Origin: Streptomyces sp. NBC_00448
GTDB lineage: Bacteria > Actinomycetota > Actinomycetes > Streptomycetales > Streptomycetaceae
Direction of reading: 5' to 3'
Length of the DNA stretch: 64,000 nt
Assembly (NCBI RefSeq): GCF_036014115.1
Contig: NZ_CP107913.1
Span: 124,001 to 188,000, forward strand
In this document: one piece after another, positions 45,499 to 54,300 of the stretch
How the letters are laid out: each line of letters begins with the position of its first letter
Position numbering within the stretch: position 1 is the stretch's first letter
Notes under the pieces: generated by a model
Seen by the model: only the letters and a program-made list of their open reading frames with translations
What the model was told of the DNA's origin: nothing
The model's database searches: none
Made by a program: the position numbers and the translations under genes

Positions 45499-46902
45499 CT
45501 ACACCTCCAACGGGCGGTGCACGACGAACGGTTGGAGGTTCCCGTACAGCCCCCACGGCCCGCCCGCGACGCCCACTCCGCTGTCCTTGGTGCCCGCGAA
45601 GGGCTGGGCGAGGGAAAGTTCGGCGTGGTGGTTGATCCAGACCGTCCCGCACTCCAGCCGCTCGGCCACCGCCTCGGCCCGGTCGAGGTCGGTCCCCCAC
45701 ACCGAGCCGCCCAGCCCGTAGCCGGTGGCGTTGGCCGCCGCGACGGCGTCGGCGAGGTGGTCGTACGGCAGCACCGGCAGCAGCGGGCCGAACTGCTCCT
45801 CCAGCACCACCGGGCTGCCCGGCGGGACATCGGCCAGCACCGTCGGGGCGAAGAAGTAGCCGGGCCGGTCCAGCCGGTGGCCGCCGGCCACGGCCCGGGC
45901 GCCGTCCGCCAGGGCGCGGGCCATGTAGCTCTCCACCCGGGCCAGTTGGGGCGCGTTGTTCACCGGTCCCAGTTGCGTGCCCGGGTCGAGCCCGGGACCG
46001 ACGACGACGGACTTCGCACGCTGCGCGAGGGCCTCCACGACCTGGGGGTAGAGCCGGGCCGGGGCGTAGACGCGTTTGACCGCCATGCAGACCTGGCCGC
46101 AGTTGCGGAACGCCGCCCAGAACAGCCGGTCGGCGATCCGTTCGACGTCCACGTCGTCCAGCAGGATGGCGGCGTCGTTGCCGCCCAGTTCCAGGGTGAC
46201 CCGGGCGAGCGAGGGCGCCGCGCCGGTCGCGACGGCCCGCCCGGTGGGAATCGAGCCGGTGAAGGTCACATGGCGGATGCCCGGGTGGGAGGCGAGGCGG
46301 GCGCCCAAGGGTTCGTGGCCGGTGACGACCGTCAGGACGTCCTCGGGCAGGACGGCCGAGACGACCGAGCCCAGCAGCCGGGTGGCCAGGGGCGTGAACG
46401 GGGACGGCTTGAGCACCACCGTGTTGCCCGCGGCCAGCGCGGGTGCGAACTTCGCCGACGCGAGCTGGAGCGGGAAGTTCCACGGGACGATCGCGGCGAC
46501 CGGCCCGAGCGGACGCCAGCGGACTTCGCTGCGTACCGGGCGGCCGTCGGTGATCGGCAGCCGCCCGGGGTCCAGCTCGGCGAAGTAGCGCAGCCGGGCC
46601 GCGGCGCGGGCGATCTCGGCGTACGACTCGGCCAGCGGCTTGCCCTGTTCGCGGGTCAGCAGCGGGGCGAGGTCGGCGCCGGCCGCCTCGACCGCGTCGG
46701 CTGCCGCGAGCAGCGCGCCGGCCCTGGCCGCGGGGTCGCGCCGCCAGCCGGGCCAGGCCGCGTGCGCCCGGTCGACGGCGGCGTCCAGTGCGTCCGGCCG
46801 CTGGTCGGGGGCCTCGTCGAACGCCTCGCCCGTAGCGGGGTCGACGACCGCGAAGCGCTCACCTCGGCCCTCCGGCGCGCGCAGGGGCTGGTACGTCGGC
46901 AT
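45499..46902 (-). CDS. NAD(P)+-dependent aldehyde dehydrogenase
   Basis: 467 residues. ALDH motifs: 'AIVPWNFPLQLASAKFAPAL', 'HVTFTGSIPTGRAV', 'LELGGNDAAILLDDVD' with the general-base Glu, nucleophile Cys in 'FRNCGQVCMAVKRVY', 'LEEQFGPLLPVLPYD'. It can oxidise an aldehyde to the acid. It sits between mfnB (8 bases) and the alcohol dehydrogenase (2 bases), so the aldehyde made downstream of MfnB is the obvious substrate (inference). Confidence 0.94.
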   Translation of the reverse strand: MPTYQPLRAPEGRGERFAVVDPATGEAFDEAPDQRPDALDAAVDRAHAAWPGWRRDPAARAGALLAAADAVEAAGADLAPLLTREQGKPLAESYAEIARAAARLRYFAELDPGRLPITDGRPVRSEVRWRPLGPVAAIVPWNFPLQLASAKFAPALAAGNTVVLKPSPFTPLATRLLGSVVSAVLPEDVLTVVTGHEPLGARLASHPGIRHVTFTGSIPTGRAVATGAAPSLARVTLELGGNDAAILLDDVDVERIADRLFWAAFRNCGQVCMAVKRVYAPARLYPQVVEALAQRAKSVVVGPGLDPGTQLGPVNNAPQLARVESYMARALADGARAVAGGHRLDRPGYFFAPTVLADVPPGSPVVLEEQFGPLLPVLPYDHLADAVAAANATGYGLGGSVWGTDLDRAEAVAERLECGTVWINHHAELSLAQPFAGTKDSGVGVAGGPWGLYGNLQPFVVHRPLEV

Positions 46903-46910
46903 GCCGGCGG

Positions 46911-47672
46911 TCAGCTCGCGGCGGCGACAGTGGCGACGGTGCCGTGTTCCCGGGCGTGCCGGTCCATCTCCGCCCGGAACGCGGCCACCAGGTGCGGCTG
47001 AATCCTGCCGGTGTTGCGGTCCCCGCCCTCGCAGACCGCCCCGCGCACGCCCACAATGTCCGTGCCGATCCGGGTCAGCGCGCCGAGGTCCGCGACCTTG
47101 ACGCTGCCCGCGAGGGCGGCGAGCAGACCGGCGTCGTGCGCCCGCCGGACGAACTCCCCGCAGACGTCCGGCGGAACGTGGTCGAACAGCCCGCTCCCGT
47201 CCTTGATCGCGGTGTCGAGCATGGCCGCGTCGGAGCCGGAGCGGTGCGCGATGTCGGGCAGCGCGAGCGGGTTGACGCAGCCGATCCGATGCGCGTCGGC
47301 GTAACCGGAGGCCACCACGAACGCGTCCGGCCGGTGGTCCTTCACCGCGCGGACGACTCCGCGCATCACCTCGACGGCCTGTGCGGGCGTCGTGCATCCG
47401 TAGAGGCCGACCTTGATGTACGACGCACCGGACACCACCGCGCCGAGCGCCGCCTGGGCCACGGTGCCGGGCTTGTACGGCACGTCGCCCACGGTCGCGG
47501 AGACGGGCTTGTCCGCCGGGACCGCGCCGCGGATCTCCCGGATCACCCACGGGTAGTTCGCGCCGAGCGATCCCTCGTCGGGCTTCTTGACGTCGACGAT
47601 GTCGAGGTGCTCGGCCGCCTTGGCGCAGTCGAGGGCCTCCTCGACGCTGTCCGGGGAGATGAGAAGCAACAC
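46911..47672 (-). CDS. mfnB: (5-formylfuran-3-yl)methyl phosphate synthase (MfnB family)
   Basis: 253 residues with the MfnB pattern: '[20 protein letters not shown]', '[20 protein letters not shown]' (catalytic Lys region), '[20 protein letters not shown]', '[11 protein letters not shown]' and '[20 protein letters not shown]'. In methanogens MfnB condenses two glyceraldehyde-3-phosphates to the furan phosphate used for methanofuran. Homologues occur in some actinomycetes. GTG 47672 has GGAG 6 bases upstream and gives the expected start. It is the first gene of a leftward operon with aldehyde and alcohol dehydrogenases. Confidence 0.9.
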   Translation of the reverse strand: MLLLISPDSVEEALDCAKAAEHLDIVDVKKPDEGSLGANYPWVIREIRGAVPADKPVSATVGDVPYKPGTVAQAALGAVVSGASYIKVGLYGCTTPAQAVEVMRGVVRAVKDHRPDAFVVASGYADAHRIGCVNPLALPDIAHRSGSDAAMLDTAIKDGSGLFDHVPPDVCGEFVRRAHDAGLLAALAGSVKVADLGALTRIGTDIVGVRGAVCEGGDRNTGRIQPHLVAAFRAEMDRHAREHGTVATVAAAS

Positions 47673-47919
47673 CGTGGACTCCTTCTTCCTCGCATCGTCC
47701 ACCTGCCACACGGCAGTGACGCTGAGCCGCCCGGATCACGTGCGGTCTGCTCATCATTACGGCGGCTCCCGGCCCCCGGCAGAGCGCGCGGAACCCGTAC
47801 GGGTCACTGCCCGCACCGCCTCGCGCCCTCCAACGCGCCGTCCACGCCGGTCCGAACGGGCGGCGCGCAAACGGCGCTCGGCGACCGGCCCGCGGGTCGC
47901 GGTCCCCGGCCCGCGCGGG

Positions 47920-48480
47920 TCAGTCCTTCGGGGTCGAGCGGGGCAGGCGGATCGCCGAGACGAGGAAGAAGATCCCGCCGAGCGCCGCGTAGCCGGCGAG
48001 GCTGGTCAGCGAGGGGTCGTCCTTCGAGGCACTCGCGACGAAGGACGCACCGGCCAGCACGGAGATGCCGCCGCTGGCGATCATGGCCCACTGGCCGCCC
48101 ATCGCCCGGCGCGCGACGCCCACCAGGAGCTGGACCAGGCCGGAGACGATCGCCCAGGCGCCCCACACGCGCAGCACGTCGGCGACGCCGGAGGCGGTGG
48201 CGACCGCGACGCCGACGGCGGCGAGCGAACTGACGGCCATGTTGGCGTACAGGCCCTTGACCGGCCCGGCGTCGTGCGCCGAGCGGGCGTCGACGACGGC
48301 CGCGACCACGTCGAAGGCGGGGTAGACGAACAGCAGCAGCTTCGCCCCGGCGGTGAGGTCGGAGCCGTACGCCAGCAGGAGCGCCGCCCACGCGGCGGCG
48401 AAGACGAAGCGGATGACGTACAGCCGGCGCAGCGCGGGCGTGGCGCCGAGGTGCTGGGCGGCGGAGGCGGCGGATGCCAT
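47920..48480 (-). CDS. Multi-span membrane protein, HdeD/DUF308-like
   Basis: 186 residues with about six hydrophobic helices: 'YVIRFVFAAAWAALLLAYGS', 'GAKLLLFVYPAFDVVAAVV', 'MAVSSLAAVGVAVATASGVA', 'VWGAWAIVSGLVQLLVGV', 'WAMIASGGISVLAGASFV', 'LAGYAALGGIFFLVSAI'. The 'GAWAIVSGLVQLLVG' helix is typical of HdeD-like acid-resistance membrane proteins. Divergent from a TetR gene across three operator copies, so it is probably the repressed target. GGAG precedes ATG 48480. Confidence 0.85.
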   Translation of the reverse strand: MASAASAAQHLGATPALRRLYVIRFVFAAAWAALLLAYGSDLTAGAKLLLFVYPAFDVVAAVVDARSAHDAGPVKGLYANMAVSSLAAVGVAVATASGVADVLRVWGAWAIVSGLVQLLVGVARRAMGGQWAMIASGGISVLAGASFVASASKDDPSLTSLAGYAALGGIFFLVSAIRLPRSTPKD

Positions 48481-48540
48481 GGGGTTCTCCAGTGAGTGGG
48501 AGGGGTACGGGGAGCGTTCGCCGAGCTTCCCCAGGAGTGG

Positions 48541-48642
48541 TAGAGCGAACGTTCTCTCTAGCGAGACGCAGCTTGACACACCCCCGGCGGCCAACACAAG
48601 AGAGAACGTTCTACCTCAGCCCTAGAGAGACCGTTCTACCTG
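48541..48642. promoter_or_regulatory. Three TetR operator copies in a divergent promoter
   Basis: Copy 1 (48541-48560) TAGAGCGAACGTTCTCTCTA is a 20-base palindrome with one mismatched pair; copy 2 (48598-48617) keeps AGAGAGAACGTTCTA; copy 3 (48623-48642) is TAGAGAGACCGTTCTACC. Centres are 57 and 25 bases apart. A TTGACA hexamer lies at 48573-48578 on the plus strand. The shared core GAACGTTC is the likely binding half-site pair of the adjacent TetR. Confidence 0.8.
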
Positions 48643-48647
48643 CTACG

Positions 48648-49352
48648 ATGGGCAATATGACGCAGACGGAAACCGGCATCGGCACCGGCCGGAGAGTCTC
48701 CGAGGCCCGGGAGCGGCTGCTGAGGACCGCCGGGCAGCTCTTCTACGCGGAGGGCATCCACACGGTGGGGGTCGACCGGCTGGTCGCCGAGGCCAAGGTC
48801 ACCAACGCCACCTTCTACCGGCACTTCCGCAGCAAGGAGGACCTGGCCGTCGCCTACATCGGAAGCGTCGACCAGGCGATCCGCGCCCAGATCGGCTCCC
48901 TGACGGCCGCGGACCTGCCGACCGACGACATCCTTCGGGGCATAGGCGCGTCCCTGGTCGAGCAGATCCGCGCGCCCGGCTACCGCGGCTGCGCCTTCCT
49001 CAACGCGGCAGCGGAGTTCCCCGCCCCCGACCACCCGGTGCACCGGGCCGTCGTGCAGCACCGCGAGTGGTTCCTGGAGACGATCACCGGGCTGTTCGCC
49101 GAGACCTCCGACGCTCCCGCCGAGCACGCCGGCCGGCACTTCGTCATGCTCCGCGACGGTGCGATGAGCGCCGGCTATCTCGGCGACCCGGTCCTGGCCG
49201 GTGAGACCCTGATGCGCGGCATCGACGGACTGCTGCGGGTGCACACCGGCCGCGCTCGCGACGACGCCGCCTCCCCCGGCCCCGGCCCCGGCCAGGAACC
49301 GTCGGCGGCCACGGCCCTCTCCGGCATCGACTGCGCGCCGCCCGGCCCGTAG
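48648..49352 (+). CDS. TetR-family transcriptional regulator
   Basis: 234 residues: HTH at about 20-65 ('TAGQLFYAEGIHTVGVDRLV', 'AEAKVTNATFYRHFRSKEDL'), then 'GYRGCAFLNAAAEFPAPDHP', typical of the TetR group with a conserved Cys ('GCAFLN'). The C-terminus has a Gly/Pro-rich tail. Starts at ATG 48648 or 48657; copy 3 of the operator ends only 5 bases before, so mRNA leader must be very short. It probably controls itself and the divergent membrane protein. Confidence 0.9.
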   Translation: MGNMTQTETGIGTGRRVSEARERLLRTAGQLFYAEGIHTVGVDRLVAEAKVTNATFYRHFRSKEDLAVAYIGSVDQAIRAQIGSLTAADLPTDDILRGIGASLVEQIRAPGYRGCAFLNAAAEFPAPDHPVHRAVVQHREWFLETITGLFAETSDAPAEHAGRHFVMLRDGAMSAGYLGDPVLAGETLMRGIDGLLRVHTGRARDDAASPGPGPGQEPSAATALSGIDCAPPGP

Positions 49353-49368
49353 CCGGTCGCCGGAACGG

Positions 49369-49902
49369 TCAGGCGCCCGCGCCGAGCAGCTTCCCCAACT
49401 CGCCGGCGGAGTCCTCGGTCAGGCGGTAGAAGCCCTGGAGGCTGATCGAGCGTTCGAGGCGGCCGTCGGCCACGTGCTTCAGAGCGCGGGTCCGGCCTCG
49501 CCGATTGCGCCAGGTCAGGCGCTCCAGGAGGTCGCCCGGGACGGCCAGGTCGAATCGTACGGGTGTCGCCTCCACGTGTATCGCCGCCGCACCGCAGCCG
49601 TGGGAGCCCAGCATCGCCCAGTCGTCATGTCCGGGGAACGCGGGTTCGTTCCACACGGCCGGCGCCACCCCGCAGCACTCGCGCCGCTCCAGGTCGACCA
49701 CGCGCATCCGGCTCACCACGTACACGACACACCGGTTGACGTGCAGCGCGTACACCTCGTCCCCGGGGCCGGCGCCCGACCAGGCGGGCAGGGACGTGTG
49801 CACGCCCCCGAACGCGACCGGCGGCCGCTCCCCCACCCGCCCCGCGCGACGCAACGCCCGGCAGGTGTCATGGGTCCACAGAACGGTGAAGGCATCAGGC
49901 AT
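49369..49902 (-). CDS. Hypothetical protein, source of a decayed partial copy nearby
   Basis: 177 residues, 'FTVLWTHDTCRALRRAGRVG', 'DEVYALHVNRCVVYVVSRMR', 'FPGHDDWAMLGSHGCGAAAI', 'VRFDLAVPGDLLERLTWRNR'. Family not known to me; the mix of strands and Trp/His suggests a compact beta fold. About 150 bases of it recur with mutations at 51084-51255. Convergent with the TetR gene, 16 bases apart. Confidence 0.72.
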   Translation of the reverse strand: MPDAFTVLWTHDTCRALRRAGRVGERPPVAFGGVHTSLPAWSGAGPGDEVYALHVNRCVVYVVSRMRVVDLERRECCGVAPAVWNEPAFPGHDDWAMLGSHGCGAAAIHVEATPVRFDLAVPGDLLERLTWRNRRGRTRALKHVADGRLERSISLQGFYRLTEDSAGELGKLLGAGA

Positions 49903-50007
49903 ACAGCCGATGCTACGAACCACCACCGACAACGCCGCTCCCCCGCAAGTCGGGCCCGGGCAGAACCCAGTTGGCCGGAGCGGGCCCGTCCCGCTACGGT
50001 GCGGCGC

Positions 50008-50763
50008 ATGGGGTGGAGACCATGGCGCCGCGACGGCCGCGCCACGACAGGAGACGGCCGGGAGCGGCTGCCGGATGCGGCTGTCCTCGCGATCGTGGCG
50101 GAGGTGCTGACCGACGTGTCGGGTGAGTCCTGGCAGGTGGTGGACGGCGCCGTGGAGGGGCCCGGTACCGCGGCGGTGGTACTCGGTCACGACCACCCGG
50201 GGTCGCCGGGGCACGTCGATCTCGTCTATCTGGTCGACCGCGACCGCCCGGAGCGGACCGCCGTACCCGACTGCGTCACCGGGCACGGCTCCACCCTGGA
50301 GGACAAGATCCGCGGCGGGGTCACCGCGTGGGCCACCACCACCGCGGTGACCCTTCTCGAATTCGGCGCGCAGAGCGGGGAGTTCGCCACCCACATGCTC
50401 GGGTCCTCGCCCGACGGCCTGCACGGCTGGCACGCCATCCACGGCGGTATCATCGGCCTGGGCAGCGGGCCCGACCGCGCGGCCGTCCAGGAGTGGATCG
50501 CCGACCACCCGCTCCTGCCCGCGCTGGCCGATGCGCTGACCGGCACCGCCCTCCCCCGCGACCGGCCGGTCGGCGTGAAGATGTTCTTCGGCAGCCGCGC
50601 CGGCCGCGACACCGCCGAGGTCCGCGTGGACGGACACGTCCACGACCGGGCGACCCGCGCCCTGCGCGAACTGCCCTGGCCGCGCCAGGCCACCGACGCC
50701 GCCTACGCCCGGACCTTCGTCCTCCTGGTCCACCCGACGTCCGACGACCTCGCGCACAGCTGA
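50008..50763 (+). CDS. DUF6348-family protein
   Basis: 251 residues, 'LPDAAVLAIVAEVLTDVSGE', 'GHGSTLEDKIRGGVTAWATT', 'GWHAIHGGIIGLGSG', 'VGVKMFFGSRAGRDTAEVRV'. By recall this fits DUF6348, a family of unknown function common in Streptomyces. A degraded copy of its C-terminal half lies at 60848-61105. ATG 50008 is chosen; the ribosome site is weak. Confidence 0.78.
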   Translation: MGWRPWRRDGRATTGDGRERLPDAAVLAIVAEVLTDVSGESWQVVDGAVEGPGTAAVVLGHDHPGSPGHVDLVYLVDRDRPERTAVPDCVTGHGSTLEDKIRGGVTAWATTTAVTLLEFGAQSGEFATHMLGSSPDGLHGWHAIHGGIIGLGSGPDRAAVQEWIADHPLLPALADALTGTALPRDRPVGVKMFFGSRAGRDTAEVRVDGHVHDRATRALRELPWPRQATDAAYARTFVLLVHPTSDDLAHS

Positions 50764-50789
50764 CGGGAGGCCGGTCCGAGTTCGCGCGT

Positions 50790-51083
50790 ACGTGTTCCAC
50801 GGCGCGGCGCCGGTCGTCGAAGTCCCGCACGACCTTCGGCGGGGTCGCCGAGCTGTGCGCGCGCCGTACCGCTCGGGCCCGCTCCACGATCCGGCCGGAA
50901 CGGTAGCGCACCCCTGTGTCGAGTGCCCGCGTGGCGAGGAAGAACGCGCCGTCGATCCGGCCGGCCGCGAGGCGCGCGGCCGCCAGGTCGAGTTGGAGCA
51001 GCGCGAGCTGCTTCTCGTGCCCGGACGCGAGGGCTTCACCGGCTTCCTCCTGGGCTGCCTGGCCCCACTGCGGCAGGCCGAAT
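50790..51083 (-). pseudogene. XRE/TPR regulator, C-terminal remnant
   Basis: A minus-strand frame reads 'AAQEEAGEALASGHEKQLAL', 'LQLDLAAARLAAGRIDGAFF', 'LATRALDTGVRYRSGRIVER' and 'KVVRDFDDR', like the helical-repeat end of streptomycete HTH regulators of the kind intact at 51414-52769. Its HTH is missing. Confidence 0.55.
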
Positions 51084-51255
51084 GCCCCGGGAACTCGGGG
51101 GCGTCCCACCATGCCGGCACGTGGCCGCGGCGTCCGCGCCGCTCCAGGTCGACCACGCGCATCCTGCTCACCACGTACACGACACACCGGTCGACGTGCA
51201 GCGCGCACACCTCGCCCCCGGGGACCGCGCCCGACCAGGCGGGCAGGGACGCCCC
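51084..51255 (-). pseudogene. Partial degraded copy of the 49369-49902 gene
   Basis: The frame here, 'CALHVDRCVVYVVSRMRVVD' and 'PEFPGH', and the DNA align closely with 49630-49793 of the intact gene in the same orientation. Both flanks differ, so this is an isolated segment of a paralogue. Confidence 0.75.
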
Positions 51256-51413
51256 CCGTCACAGGGCTTGGACGGACGGCCGCTGGTCCACGCCGCCGGA
51301 CACGCCCGGGAACCGTCCGCGGTCCGTCCACTGCCCGGTTGGCTCCTCGCGGGTTGCCGGCGGAGCTTTGTCCCTCGGCGCAGCCTGCGTCCGGCGATGC
51401 GCATGCTGGGGAG

Positions 51414-52769
51414 TCAGGCCCCAAGTACGTCCAGCAGGTGGTCGTCCAGGTCCGAGACCCAGTCCTCTCGTCGCCATCGCCGCAGCGCGCGCCGGGCTTC
51501 TCGTATCCGGATCGCCGGCACTCTGCCGCCGGTGTTCGCCACGGCGGAGACGGAGTCGTGCAGCAACTCGGAGGCATCTTGCGGCGCGCCCATGCGGATG
51601 CGCGCCAGGGCCTGGTCAGTGCTGACGATGGCCCGCTGAACCTGGTCGCGCGGAGCGGTGAGCGCGTCGGCGGCCCGCTCGAACTGGGCATGTGCCGATG
51701 CCGGGTCCCCGGCGTACAGCTCGCAGACGCCCTCGAAGCCCCGCAGATGAGCCCGGGAGAACGAGGTCGACGCCGGGTCCCCGGTGTGATCGGCGTCCAT
51801 GTCGTACCAGGCGAGCCGCAGCGCGGTGTCCACCTGGCGCGGCTGCCCGGCTCGGGCCGACATCTCCGCCCGGAGCGCCATGGCGCGAGATCGAACGAGA
51901 ACGCTTTCTCCGCGGTGTGCCGCCTCGACTGCGCTGTCGGCCAGGGCCCGGGCGGAATCGAGGTCTTGTGTGGCGTACATGGTGGTCAGGGCATGGCTCA
52001 TGTGTACGCCCGCCTGCCGCCACGGCGTGCTGAGTCGCCGGGCTTCCCGGGTGGCTGCGACATAGAGGTTGCCGGACGCGGTGTCGTCGCGGGTCTCGAA
52101 TGCGAGTCGACCGGCAAGGGTGTAGGCGGAGACGGCGGCGATTCGGAGGGGCTCCTGTAGGGGTTCCGGGACGCGGCCGTTGAGAAGTTGTCGGACCGCA
52201 TCCACGGCCGGCGCCAGGAGGAGCTGGAGGCGCGCCATGGGCAGGCTGCTGATCTGCCGGTTGACGTCGGCGACGGTTGCGGCGAGTCCGGCGACGGTCT
52301 CGTCAGTGGTGCGGGCGGGGTCGGCGAGTGCAGCGGCCAAGCCCACCTGGAGCCCGGGGGCCAGGAGGGCAAGCATTCCGCCGCCGTGGTCGGTCGCAGT
52401 ACGCAGGACCACGGTACGCAGCTCGGCCGTGCGGTGCTCACTCTCGCCGAGGAGTTGCAGGGCAGTGAGGTACTCCTCAAAGTCGCTGCCAGGCCCGACT
52501 GCGATGCCGCCCGTGGGAGTGCGGGCGTAGAGGTGGGCGAGAAGGAGCTGGTAGCGGTCGTCCGGCCGGGGCGGCCGTACGGACTCCCATCGGGCCACGG
52601 ATCGCTGCACGCTGGCCACGGCGGGCAGTGCGGGAAGCCGTAAGTCGTCGGCCAGGGCGGCCAGGGCGCGGGCGGCACCTGCAAGGGACCGACCTCGCCG
52701 ACGCCTCAGAGCCTTCATGGTGGCCGCCCCCGCGGCACCGCTCTCGTCCTGCATGTCCTCATCGTGCAC
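51414..52769 (-). CDS. XRE-like regulator with a helical-repeat C-terminal domain
   Basis: 451 residues. An N-terminal HTH-like part ('SLAGAARALAALADDLRLPA', 'ASVQRSVARWESVRPPRPDD', 'RYQLLLAHLYARTPTGG') is followed by some 330 residues of paired helices ('LAATVADVNRQISSLPMARL', 'YVAATREARRLSTPWRQAGV', 'QFERAADALTAPRDQVQRAI'), the build of streptomycete Cro/C1-type regulators with TPR tails. GTG at 52769 or ATG at 52754. It is 10 bases downstream of the SLOG gene and forms an operon with it. Confidence 0.85.
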   Translation of the reverse strand: MHDEDMQDESGAAGAATMKALRRRRGRSLAGAARALAALADDLRLPALPAVASVQRSVARWESVRPPRPDDRYQLLLAHLYARTPTGGIAVGPGSDFEEYLTALQLLGESEHRTAELRTVVLRTATDHGGGMLALLAPGLQVGLAAALADPARTTDETVAGLAATVADVNRQISSLPMARLQLLLAPAVDAVRQLLNGRVPEPLQEPLRIAAVSAYTLAGRLAFETRDDTASGNLYVAATREARRLSTPWRQAGVHMSHALTTMYATQDLDSARALADSAVEAAHRGESVLVRSRAMALRAEMSARAGQPRQVDTALRLAWYDMDADHTGDPASTSFSRAHLRGFEGVCELYAGDPASAHAQFERAADALTAPRDQVQRAIVSTDQALARIRMGAPQDASELLHDSVSAVANTGGRVPAIRIREARRALRRWRREDWVSDLDDHLLDVLGA

Positions 52770-52779
52770 CCGAACGTGG

Positions 52780-53259
52780 TCAGATGGGCACGATCAGCTG
52801 AGGTTTCCCCTGCACGCGTGCGTAGTTGAGCGTCTGCCACGTACCTGACGCGCCCTCGGCGTCCGAGCGGGGGAACCCGATCACCATCTCCGAGCGGTCG
52901 ACCATCCACCTGTTGCGCGCGTGGTAAGTGGGCGTGTGCAGCTCGGCAGCCGCCAACTCGACTATGTCGGTGATGCGGTCTCGTGCCTGGGCAATGGCTT
53001 GCTGGGCCTCCGCCGGCTGTTGGACGACGCGGCCAGGGACGACGACGGACAGGGCCGCCTGGGTGTTCCGCGCGAGCCACAGCAGGGTGAGGCTGTCGAT
53101 GCCCCGTGCGCCCCCGATGCGGAAGTGCGCCCCGGCGTAGGGGCCGAGGTGGTCGGCGAAGAGGCAACCGTACTCGTCAGGTGTGCGGTGCTCGGTGCTT
53201 CGGGTGCCGGTGATGGTCACCGTTTGAATCAAGATCAACTCCGTGTCGTGCGTTGTCAC
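52780..53259 (-). CDS. SLOG/DprA-like nucleotide-binding protein
   Basis: 159 residues with a Rossmann-like pattern: 'TVTITGTRSTEHRTPDEYGC', 'AHFRIGGARGIDSLTLLWLA' (the glycine-rich GGA-x-GID loop of the SLOG/LOG/DprA superfamily), 'YHARNRWMVDRSEMVIGFPR' and 'GTWQTLNYARVQGKPQLIVP'. SLOG proteins bind nucleotides and can be sensors in defence or conflict systems or cytokinin-like enzymes. GTG 53259. It precedes the XRE regulator and is divergent from a row of small genes. Confidence 0.78.
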   Translation of the reverse strand: MTTHDTELILIQTVTITGTRSTEHRTPDEYGCLFADHLGPYAGAHFRIGGARGIDSLTLLWLARNTQAALSVVVPGRVVQQPAEAQQAIAQARDRITDIVELAAAELHTPTYHARNRWMVDRSEMVIGFPRSDAEGASGTWQTLNYARVQGKPQLIVPI

Positions 53260-53354
53260 ATTCCGCAGTGATCAGCGGTGCACGAGTGTCAAGACAAAGA
53301 TGCCCCGCGACCGCGCCACGGTCCGGGGTGTAGCCACGCCGGAAGGGGCGCAAC

Positions 53355-53582
53355 ATGGCAACATTACCGCGACCGCTCAAACAGCCGAGGACCTTCCATG
53401 GATGGGCGCTGCGGTCTCACGTGCAGGGTCAGGTGATTGTCGAGCACGCGGACAGCGGCACGACCACCAGCGTGGCGAACTCGGTGTACGAGCCGGGGAC
53501 GGCGCCTCCGGGAACGGTCGTACGGATGAACGTCGTCCGGGCGGGCAAGAAGTGCGTGGCCCTTGCCGAGGCCGGTTCGTGA
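53355..53582 (+). CDS. Small hypothetical protein, first of a coupled row
   Basis: 75 residues: 'LPRPLKQPRTFHGWALRSHV', then beta-like 'QVIVEHADSGTTTSVANSVY' and 'VVRMNVVRAGKKCVALAEAG'. GGAAGGGG precedes ATG. Its stop overlaps the next start in GTGA. No family known. Confidence 0.68.
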   Translation: MATLPRPLKQPRTFHGWALRSHVQGQVIVEHADSGTTTSVANSVYEPGTAPPGTVVRMNVVRAGKKCVALAEAGS

Positions 53583-53911
53583 TCGAGACACGGCACTGCA
53601 TTTACCACCACGGCGATGTCTCGGCCCGGTCTGCGGAGCAGGTGGACGCCACCGCCGCGATCACCGGACCGGGTTCACCCCTCTACGCCTGTCTCGAATG
53701 CATCCGGTCCCTGGGCCTCGTACCCATCAAGCGCTCAGCGCCCGGGGTCCACCCGAGCGTCACCTCGGCCCGCGCCGAGCCTCTCCGACGCCAACCGGGG
53801 ACCCAGCAGGTCAGGTCGAGCACACTGAGTGGAGCGCACGGCGTGGAGCGTCTGATCGTCACCAGCCTCGGCGTCCTGTCCGAAGCCGAGCGAGGCGATC
53901 ACTGTGGATGA
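53579..53911 (+). CDS. Small Cys/His-containing protein, coupled
   Basis: 110 residues from a GTG overlapping the previous stop. 'TRHCIYHHGDVSARSAEQ' and 'GSPLYACLECIRSLGLVPI' give a Cys-His and CxxC pair, which could bind zinc; such short proteins occur widely in Streptomyces. Function unknown. Ends overlapping the next gene by 8 bases. Confidence 0.66.
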   Translation: MIETRHCIYHHGDVSARSAEQVDATAAITGPGSPLYACLECIRSLGLVPIKRSAPGVHPSVTSARAEPLRRQPGTQQVRSSTLSGAHGVERLIVTSLGVLSEAERGDHCG

Positions 53912-54128
53912 CTCCCGTGTGGTGGTACAGCCAAGTCACGTCAAGGATACGGAACCGAGCGTCGAGATTCCTCAACGCGAGGTTCGCGGTCCGCACCGGC
54001 GCATAGTCCGGGACTGGGGACCGGTGCTCCTGGCGGGCTGGACCGGGATCGTCTTCGTGATCGCGTTGTCGGTGCTGTGCGGTCTGGAGATCGGTCTCGT
54101 CATCGCCGGGAACGCGTACCGCCCTTGA
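53904..54128 (+). CDS. Small single-span membrane protein, coupled
   Basis: 74 residues from GTG 53904. The C-terminal half is one helix ('GPVLLAGWTGIVFVIALSVL'), preceded by a polar 40-residue cytoplasmic part. Overlap with the upstream gene suggests coupling. Confidence 0.62.
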   Translation: MDDSRVVVQPSHVKDTEPSVEIPQREVRGPHRRIVRDWGPVLLAGWTGIVFVIALSVLCGLEIGLVIAGNAYRP

Positions 54129-54280
54129 TCGAACGGCCCCCTTGGCCGCCCGCTCCGGTCGCGCCAGGTCCTGGCAAGCCGCGTCTTCCCACCCCCGGAC
54201 GGGGTTGGACCCACTGGTCTGGTCGCCGAGGCCGGAGCGGGCCCCTTCATCACGGGCACGCACACAAGAGAAACGCTTGA
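54125..54280 (+). CDS. Possible small proline-rich protein
   Basis: A 51-residue frame starts at a TTG overlapping the previous stop (TTGA) and is rich in Pro/Gly/Trp/His. It fills the gap to the next gene. The start is weak, so the call is tentative. Confidence 0.25.
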   Translation: MIERPPWPPAPVAPGPGKPRLPTPGRGWTHWSGRRGRSGPLHHGHAHKRNA

Positions 54281-54300
54281 GACGAGAGGAGTTGGTGGAC

